Positions 1 through 4,335 of a stretch of DNA of 6,339 nt are shown in pieces. The DNA is taken from the NCBI GenBank assembly GCA_002898935.1, contig BEII01000108.1:1-6339 (forward strand). The letters run 5' to 3'. Each line of letters opens with the position of its first letter. Position 1 is the stretch's first letter. A model generated the notes under the pieces. It was not told the origin of the DNA. It made no database searches and was given only the letters and a program-made list of their open reading frames with translations. This stretch comes from a bacterium HR32. Its GTDB lineage: Bacteria > Sysuimicrobiota > Sysuimicrobiia > Sysuimicrobiales > Sysuimicrobiaceae. Position numbers and translations under genes: made by a program.

Positions 1-1439
1 TTCCAGAGGGGGCTTCCGTTCTGGCGGTTCCACTCGTCCAGCGCCATCCAGTCCACGTTGAGCACGAGCAGCGGCTTGCGCTCGCGCCAGTTGTAGAACC
101 CCCCGTACCGGTAGTCGTTGCAGTAGTTGCTCTCCGCTTCGAGCGCACCGTCGGTCCTCCGGGTCGGGATCCCGTTCAGCGCGTCCCGGGGCCTACGCCC
201 TCGCGCCTCCCGGCACCCGTACGCGTCACGGACCTCAGCCGCAACCGGGAAGCGGGGCGCGTAGTTGTCCGGGTCTGCGTAGTTCGCCTCACAGCCCGCT
301 TCGTTCGCGCAGTTCCAACCTGAGATCGGTACGTCGGTGTAGGTGATGACCCCTGGCCGCCGCAGCATGAGCTGCCGGAGAGCTTCGGTCTTCGTCCCGT
401 CCACGTTCCCCGCCCGGTCCACGACGACCACGGGCCACAGCGCCGGGCCCACGCCTGGCTGGAGCTGCCTCTCCTGGCCGGGCCGTGCGTCCAGAACGAT
501 CCGCAGGTCGGCCCGGTTCCAGTACACCCGGTCCTCTTCCCGCGTCCCCGGCTCACAGCTCCACGGCGCGCAGTTCAGGCCGGGGTCGGGCAACCGGATG
601 TTCTCGGCGTCGTCGCGGACACGCCCCTGGAACAACACGACCTCCTCAGGAGGTACCCGCCGCCGGGCCACGCCCGGATTGCCCACACAGCCTGAGTCCT
701 CCGGACCCCGAATGCCCAGGTGCCTCAAGTTCGTCGGGGACCCGTCCAGCGAGATCCGGATGCGGCCGTAGTTGGTGTTGGCGTCCTTGCGGCCACGGTA
801 CAGATCCTTGCGCACCGTCACCTGGCCGAGCACGCGCAGGCCTGGATCGCAGTCCTCCGTGTTCAGGTACATGTCTTGGTTGGCGTGCATGCGGCCGTTC
901 ACCACCATGGGAGGCCCCACGGTCAGCTCCAGGTCCCCCCCGTAGAAGGCCGCGAACTGGAACAGGGGGATCAGGTAGGTGTCGAACCGCAGGTTCACCA
1001 CGGCCTCGGTCTCCCCCCGGTGCCGCGCGGAGGCCCGCAGGTCGTAGGTATACACCTGCGCGTTCAACCCCTCGAAGGGGTTGCCCGCGGGGATCCGGAC
1101 CTGCCGCAGCTCCCCGGGCCGGCAGTCGCCCGCAGGGCGCCCGGGCACCGACAGCCGGTACTCCACAACCCGTTCGTTGATGGTGTACTGCCTCGGCTGA
1201 CACTCCTCGTCCCCCGGGAAGTTGAAGGCGAGGAAGATGTTCCGCACCCGCGCCGCCCCGTAGTTCACCACCGCCTCCGCGGCGTTGAACCCGGCCACGC
1301 TCCGCTGGTAAGCGGCCTGCATCTCCGCGTTTCGGTCCACCGCGACCAACGCAAAGGCACCCACGGCCAGGAACACGAGGAGGACCAGCAACACGAGCAC
1401 GAGGGCAGCGCCCGAGTCTACCCGACGACCGGACCTCAT
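1..1439 (-). CDS. Large PilX/GspK/ComZ-like minor pilin (partial, C-terminus off the left edge)
   Basis: The reading frame is open from ATG (1439) to the window edge, giving 479 codons without a stop; the C-terminus is missing. The protein starts with a short basic leader (MRSGRRVDSG), a possible cleavage Gly10, and a hydrophobic helix (about residues 11-34, AALVLVLLVLLVFLAVGAFA), as in PilX N-terminal domains. The mature +5 residue is Leu, not the usual Glu, as in GspK-type tip pseudopilins. The helix leads into an amphipathic stretch (AEMQAAYQRSVAGFNAAEAV), then a large, probably beta-rich exported domain with ten cysteines (80, 106, 197, 251, 290, 295, 377, 383, 409, 440) and the segment NGRMHANQDMYL at 181-192, which resembles a segment I recall from large PilX-like proteins. 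It is far longer than ordinary PilX (about 200 residues). Position after three small pilins and size suggest a tip protein, possibly DNA- or surface-binding like Thermus ComZ; that role is inference. The start overlaps the PilW stop by 4 bp (ATGA) and has GGGAGG 7 nt upstream. Confidence 0.85.
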   Translation of the reverse strand, partial: MRSGRRVDSGAALVLVLLVLLVFLAVGAFALVAVDRNAEMQAAYQRSVAGFNAAEAVVNYGAARVRNIFLAFNFPGDEECQPRQYTINERVVEYRLSVPGRPAGDCRPGELRQVRIPAGNPFEGLNAQVYTYDLRASARHRGETEAVVNLRFDTYLIPLFQFAAFYGGDLELTVGPPMVVNGRMHANQDMYLNTEDCDPGLRVLGQVTVRKDLYRGRKDANTNYGRIRISLDGSPTNLRHLGIRGPEDSGCVGNPGVARRRVPPEEVVLFQGRVRDDAENIRLPDPGLNCAPWSCEPGTREEDRVYWNRADLRIVLDARPGQERQLQPGVGPALWPVVVVDRAGNVDGTKTEALRQLMLRRPGVITYTDVPISGWNCANEAGCEANYADPDNYAPRFPVAAEVRDAYGCREARGRRPRDALNGIPTRRTDGALEAESNYCNDYRYGGFYNWRERKPLLVLNVDWMALDEWNRQNGSPLW

Positions 1440-2401
1440 GGCCGTTCCTCCCAACGAGGGTCTCCGTGCAGCAGGTTGCGCGGTCTCACCACCACGGGCG
1501 TCCGGGAAAAGTCGCCCTGCTGGATCCGGTAGAATCCGTCTCCTCCGCCGCCCGGCACCGGCCGCGTGGACCGAGCCCACACCTCCAGCTGGACCAGGCG
1601 GACGAGAGGCCACTCGAGCTCCGACGGCTGGTCCTTCACACACAGCGTCTCTCCCCCACCCAGCGTGTATCCCGCCACGCACTCCACCGCCGCGTACGGG
1701 CGCTGGAGGACGTAACGGAGGTTGAAGCGCTCGATCCCGCGGGCCAGCGGCTCCGGCACCCCGCCGGGGAGGTCTGGGTTGAGGTGGAGGCGCAGTTCCG
1801 GCACTCCCCGGCGCTCCCCCACCTCGTACCGTTGTACCTCGACCCCCATGACCGAGCTCTCGGAGGCTGGGTAGCGTCCCGCCACCGGTGTGTCCGCTCC
1901 GGGTGTAACCGACTGGCCGACGACGTCCACCGCCGCGACCCGGAAGAACTCCCCGCTCCTCGTGCGGGGATTCCAAATGTACGCCTGCATACCCACCGCG
2001 AACCCCTCCACCCGCTCCAGCTGGATCGGTCCCCCGCCGCCCCCGTAGGTTGCGCGCAGCGCGCTGGCCGCGCAGCTCTGGTTGGTCCGGAACACCAGGA
2101 CGTCTCGCTCGCCCGCGTCCGTGCCCTGGACGGGAAGCAGCGCAGGGATCTCCCCCGCGCGGGGCAGGCAGGCGCCCGCGAGCCGGAGCTCGCGCACCAC
2201 GCGTTCCACGGCGATCCGTAGGTTCTGCTGTGCCTCCAGACGGGCTTGGTTCCCGTACCAGGTGCGCGTCACGAACACGAGGCCCCCGCCCACGGCCAAC
2301 GCCACCGCCGAGGCTAAGAGGACGCCGATCAACACCTCGAGGAGCGTCGCGCCGGACTGGCCGTCCGTCCGTCGGGATCCCATCCCTTCTCTCCGACTCA
2401 C
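1436..2401 (-). CDS. PilW/GspJ-like minor pilin
   Basis: This is a 321-residue prepilin. The type III signal sequence ends at Gly17 and is followed by ATLLEVLIGVLLASAVALAVGGG, with Glu at mature position +5 (residue 22). The helix continues as an amphipathic segment (QARLEAQQNLRIAVERVVRELRLAG, about 52-76), typical of PilW/GspJ. The C-terminal part carries the usual PilW ending: a beta strand (VRLVQLEVWARSTRP, 267-281) and then TPVVVRPRNL (301-310). Four cysteines (78, 110, 241, 254) could form disulfides after export. The chosen GTG start (2401) overlaps the PilV stop by 4 bp (GTGA) but has no good Shine-Dalgarno. An in-frame ATG at 2383 (Met7) has GGAGA 7 nt upstream and would give an 11-residue leader, so it is a real alternative. 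It probably inserts in the inner membrane, is processed by PilD and joins the pilus-tip complex. The product class is clear; the exact paralogue name is not. Confidence 0.88.
   Translation of the reverse strand: MSRREGMGSRRTDGQSGATLLEVLIGVLLASAVALAVGGGLVFVTRTWYGNQARLEAQQNLRIAVERVVRELRLAGACLPRAGEIPALLPVQGTDAGERDVLVFRTNQSCAASALRATYGGGGGPIQLERVEGFAVGMQAYIWNPRTRSGEFFRVAAVDVVGQSVTPGADTPVAGRYPASESSVMGVEVQRYEVGERRGVPELRLHLNPDLPGGVPEPLARGIERFNLRYVLQRPYAAVECVAGYTLGGGETLCVKDQPSELEWPLVRLVQLEVWARSTRPVPGGGGDGFYRIQQGDFSRTPVVVRPRNLLHGDPRWEERP
1447..1452 (-). promoter_or_regulatory. Ribosome binding site of the large PilX/ComZ-like gene
   Basis: GGGAGG lies 7 nt before the ATG at 1439, inside the 3' end of the PilW-like gene. 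It is one of the two clearest Shine-Dalgarno sites in the window and fixes the start of the large pilin, which also overlaps the upstream stop codon. Confidence 0.75.
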
Positions 2402-2829
2402 GGCGTGGGAACGGGAGCCGGGCGCATGAGGTCGGTGAAGATGACCTGGGTCCGGTACGTCCGCGGCCCCATCAGGTCGTACGTGACTTCCACCGTCACC
2501 TGCTTCATCCCGGCCTCCGGGGTGTCGAGCTCCACGACCCGGCGAACGTGATAGGTGCTCCCTCCGAATTCCACCGTGAACTCCAGCTGACCGGTCGGGA
2601 TCCGGTCATAGGGCAGGTCGCGGAGCCGCTCCACCTCCGCCGCCGCCACCGTGGTCGCGTCCGTGCTACGCCTGCCCAGGGCCCCGTACGTACCCGCCAG
2701 CGAGAGCACCGCGGCCACGGCGGCCACCACGACCGCGAACAACGCCACGGCCACGAGCACCTCAAGGACCGACAGGCCGGGGCTGATCCCTGGCGAGAAC
2801 CTGAGCCCCCCGTCGCCCGGAGACTTCAC
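2398..2829 (-). CDS. PilV/GspI-like minor pilin
   Basis: This is a 143-residue prepilin. An unusually long 18-residue leader ends at Gly18, followed by LSVLEVLVAVALFAVVVAAVAAVL with Glu at mature +5 (residue 23). The region around 60-75 (TVAAAEVERLRDLPYDRI) is typical of PilV/GspI, where a helix is followed by an L-P-Y/W segment. The C-terminal half is a beta sheet with the family-like run from LDTPEAGMKQVTVEVTYDL to a strand ending IFTD (about 101-133). There are no cysteines, unlike its neighbours. The GTG start overlaps the FimT-like stop codon by 4 bp (GTGA). No well-spaced Shine-Dalgarno is present (GGAG lies only 2 nt away), so translational coupling to the upstream gene is likely. Role: minor pilin of the initiation/tip complex, by family and gene order. 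Confidence 0.88.
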   Translation of the reverse strand: MKSPGDGGLRFSPGISPGLSVLEVLVAVALFAVVVAAVAAVLSLAGTYGALGRRSTDATTVAAAEVERLRDLPYDRIPTGQLEFTVEFGGSTYHVRRVVELDTPEAGMKQVTVEVTYDLMGPRTYRTQVIFTDLMRPAPVPTP

Positions 2830-3287
2830 GGCTCCGAGACCCCACCCACCGGACTCACGGCCACAGTCCTCTGCTCCCCGCGGCTGGAATCTTCCAGCAC
2901 GAAGACTCCACGGGAGGTCGAGCGCACCACCCGGCCGCGGCTGTCAAACTCCACAGAACCCCCACAGGGAGGGCCCTGGAACCGGACGTTCTCGCGCAGG
3001 GACACCCTGCGTTCTTCCCGGAACTCCCAGGCGTCCCCGTCGGTCCCCAACACGCCCTTCTCGATCACGTACGAGGAACAGTCCACGGCCCGCAGGCGGT
3101 AGTGGGTGGTGCGGCTGATGGCCAAGTCGCGTGCGAGCCTCAGGTTCGCCACCAGGTCGTTCGTGTCCGCCCGGAGGTTCATCGGCCGGGAGGTCAGGTA
3201 CGGCAAGGCGAAGGCTAAGAGCAAACCCAGAATGACGAGGACAATGGCGAGCTCTACGACGGTAGCACCGCGTCCCCTCAGCGCCAT
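2826..3287 (-). CDS. FimT/GspH-like minor pilin, first gene of the minor-pilin operon
   Basis: This is a 153-residue prepilin if translation starts at ATG 3287. The leader MALRGRG is followed by ATVVELAIVLVILGLLLAFALPYL, with Glu at mature +5 (residue 12). The next segment (LVANLRLARDLAISRTTHYRLR, about 45-66) is the usual GspH/FimT helix, in which an RLAR..AI.R pattern leads into the first beta strand. Later features are also family-like: GGSVEFDSRGRV (109-120) and a terminal strand with a Gly (TVAVSPVGGV). Two cysteines (70 and 108) could pair. The open frame extends upstream to 3422, but that part would put 45 non-pilin residues before the leader and contains no other credible start, so 3287 is preferred. 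GGGAG sits only 3 nt before the ATG, a poor spacing, so initiation may be weak or depend on leader RNA structure. The long structured leader upstream suggests regulation at RNA level. Confidence 0.88.
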   Translation of the reverse strand: MALRGRGATVVELAIVLVILGLLLAFALPYLTSRPMNLRADTNDLVANLRLARDLAISRTTHYRLRAVDCSSYVIEKGVLGTDGDAWEFREERRVSLRENVRFQGPPCGGSVEFDSRGRVVRSTSRGVFVLEDSSRGEQRTVAVSPVGGVSEP

Positions 3288-3382
3288 GGGCTCCCGCGTC
3301 CCCCCGACCGCGGCTCGGCGTCCTCCGAACGCCCTCCTGAATGGGACTACGGCATGAAACAGCCTGTTCCTACCACCCTTGA
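3288..3382 (-). promoter_or_regulatory. Leader segment between riboswitch candidate and FimT-like start (possible expression platform)
   Basis: This 95-nt stretch has no gene. On the minus strand it contains a perfect 5-bp hairpin, GGCGT-TCGGAGG-ACGCC (3317-3333), whose 7-nt loop holds the Shine-Dalgarno-like GGAGG. No start codon follows that GGAGG at useful spacing. The dyad at 3356-3370 lies just upstream, and GGGGGGA (3299-3305) and GGGAG (3291-3295) precede the ATG at 3287. No hairpin with a U-tract is present, so classical intrinsic termination is not supported. Control of translation initiation is the more likely mode if the leader is regulatory. The structures are read directly; the function is inferred. 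Confidence 0.35.
3356..3370 (-). promoter_or_regulatory. 15-bp dyad, candidate operator
   Basis: The minus strand reads GGAACAGGCTGTTTC: two 7-bp arms around a single central base, perfect except for one G:T-type mismatch. A one-base spacer cannot form an RNA hairpin with the full stem, so a protein-binding DNA dyad is the better reading. It loosely recalls GAAC...GTTC LexA-type sites of Gram-positive bacteria, but the spacing and one arm do not match that consensus, so no regulator is named. Confidence 0.3.
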
Positions 3383-3404
3383 CCGGGCAAATCGCCCTGC
3401 CCGG
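3383..3404 (-). promoter_or_regulatory. Strong hairpin overlapping the 3' end of the riboswitch candidate
   Basis: On the minus strand CCGGGCA (3398-3404) and TGCCCGG (3383-3389) form a perfect 7-bp stem with an 8-nt loop. Its 5' arm includes the last two bases of the P3-like stem and the AGCCGGG block, so the hairpin and the aptamer fold compete in part. It is not followed by a U-tract, so it does not look like a terminator. It may be the switching helix or simply part of a variant aptamer. Confidence 0.45.
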
Positions 3405-3462
3405 CTGGCCATTCCGGCCCACCCTGTAGCTTCACGGACACCGGCAAGGTTTGCCTCTTTCC
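3383..3462 (-). ncRNA. Candidate cyclic-di-GMP-I (GEMM-like) riboswitch
   Basis: Three blocks resembling the conserved parts of the GEMM / c-di-GMP-I riboswitch occur in the correct order on the minus strand, about 95 nt before the minor-pilin operon. They are AAAGAGGCAAACC (3448-3460), GAAGCTACAGGG (3422-3433; family pattern CAAAGCYACRGG) and ATGGCCAGCCGGG (3400-3412; family pattern around AUgAUAGCCGGG). Between the last two blocks, 3416-3423 can pair with 3403-3410 around a GGAAT loop, giving a P3-like stem with one G-U and one mismatch. Deviations are the lack of a GAAA tetraloop stem after GCAAACC (only ACC-TTGCC-GGT is available), CCGTG in place of the usual GACGC/A, and extra bases before the 3' UUGCC. 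c-di-GMP riboswitches are known upstream of pilin genes in Geobacter and Clostridioides, so the context fits. The call comes from recalled consensus; no covariance model was run. Confidence 0.5.
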
Positions 3463-3505
3463 TGGGAGTCCAACACGTGTGCGTCTCGGCTTCGGGCGGC
3501 TCCCG

Positions 3506-3552
3506 CCGGTACCCGGAACCTGCTCATGGAACCGGTACCAGGAACCCGCTCA
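3506..3552. repeat. Two-copy 26-bp-period direct repeat with GGTACC/GGAACC boxes
   Basis: Two 21-bp copies (3506-3526 and 3532-3552) match at 19 of 21 positions with a period of 26 bp. Each contains GGTACC followed by GGAACC (3508/3515 and 3534/3541). A further GGAACC lies at 3528 and a further GGTACC (within CCAGGTACCAGG) at 3567, inside pilD. The second copy ends exactly on the pilD stop codon. The repeat occupies the start of the non-coding gap and may be a small duplication or a protein-binding array; nothing in the sequence decides which. Confidence 0.6.
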
Positions 3553-4323
3553 CGCGAAGAGAGCCAGGTACCAGGCCAGGAGGTCCCGGCCCCACTCAGC
3601 CCCCACGAAGCCCCCCAAAGCGAGGAAGGGGCCGAACGGGATGGCGTCCTTGCGGCGCTTCCGACCACTCGCTAGGGCGGCGAGGCCGACCAGTCCACCG
3701 GCCAGGATGGCCAGGAAAACGCCCACGAGGACTCTCGGCGGGTCGGTGAAGGCCCCCATCATGGCGGCAAGCTTGATGTCCCCTCCCCCCATGCCCCCCT
3801 TGCTGAGGATGGCAACGGCGAGGAAGAACGTGCCTGCCCCGAGGCCCGCCAAGAGCGCCAGCCACAGCCCCGGGGCACCGCCCCTCGCGAAGGCTAGGGC
3901 CAGCCCCAGCGCTATGCCCGGCAGGGTGATGCGGTCAGGGATGATCCGGTGCTCGAGGTCGATGAACACCACGGGCACGAGGAGGACCGAGAAGGCTGCC
4001 GACGCCGCCCCCTCCCACGTCAGGCCGTGGCGCAGGTACGCGTAGACCACGCACACGGCCGTCACGGCTTCGACCAGGGGGTACCGCCAGGAGATCCGGG
4101 CCCGGCACGAAGAGCAGCGGCCGCCCAAGATCGCAAAGCTCAGGAGGGGGATGTTCTCCCACCAACCCAGCTTGTGGCCGCACGCCGGACAACGGGAACG
4201 CGGCCACACCACCGACTCGCCCCGGGGGAGCCGGTAGATCAGCACGTTGTTGAACGAGCCCACAACGAGGCCGACCGCCCCAACGACAACCAGGGCGGCC
4301 GGCCACGTGGACGCAAACTCCAT
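3550..4323 (-). CDS. pilD: Type IV prepilin peptidase / N-methyltransferase (PilD/GspO family, A24)
   Basis: This 257-residue polytopic inner-membrane enzyme cleaves prepilin leaders after Gly and methylates the new N-terminus. All family landmarks are present in order: GSFNNVLIYRLPRGE (22-36); a zinc-type cysteine tetrad, CPAC at 45-48 and CSSC at 70-73, flanking LGWWENIPLLSF; the first catalytic Asp in VVFIDLEHRIIPD (Asp122); the second in GGMGGGDIKLAAMMGAF (Asp182); and PFGPFLALGG near the C-terminus. Length and hydrophobic pattern (several membrane helices after residue 80) are normal, so the enzyme looks intact in both cleavage and methylation domains. ATG 4323 starts 12 bp after the pilQ stop. 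No good Shine-Dalgarno precedes it, so translation may be coupled to pilQ. Its natural substrates include the four minor pilins encoded just downstream, all with Gly at the likely cleavage site. Confidence 0.96.
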   Translation of the reverse strand: MEFASTWPAALVVVGAVGLVVGSFNNVLIYRLPRGESVVWPRSRCPACGHKLGWWENIPLLSFAILGGRCSSCRARISWRYPLVEAVTAVCVVYAYLRHGLTWEGAASAAFSVLLVPVVFIDLEHRIIPDRITLPGIALGLALAFARGGAPGLWLALLAGLGAGTFFLAVAILSKGGMGGGDIKLAAMMGAFTDPPRVLVGVFLAILAGGLVGLAALASGRKRRKDAIPFGPFLALGGFVGAEWGRDLLAWYLALFA

Positions 4324-4335
4324 GCGCTGAGGCGT

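Noticed and set aside
720..1532. Plus-strand open frame of 270 codons and two minus-strand out-of-frame pieces (176-556 and 646-1203)
   Set aside because: All are shadows of the large pilin frame, which is open from 1439 to the window edge and carries a pilin N-terminus.
2050..3102. Plus-strand open frame of 350 codons across the PilW, PilV and FimT-like genes
   Set aside because: Its product is Arg/Pro/Gly-rich low complexity, it covers three real minus-strand genes, and it has no ribosome site or family motif.
3288..3422. N-terminal extension of the FimT-like gene to GTG 3422
   Set aside because: It would put 45 residues before a canonical prepilin leader, which would spoil processing, and it overlaps the riboswitch candidate and hairpins.
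3495..3507. GGCGG-CTC-CCGCC hairpin as a terminator after pilD
   Set aside because: The stem is only 5 bp with a 3-nt loop and no U-tract follows on the minus strand, so termination is not supported.
3463..3549. Sigma-70-type promoter for the minor-pilin operon
   Set aside because: A TTGGAC-like -35 can be picked out near 3470, but no -10 hexamer stands at the right distance on the minus strand. Transcription may start elsewhere or read through from pilD.
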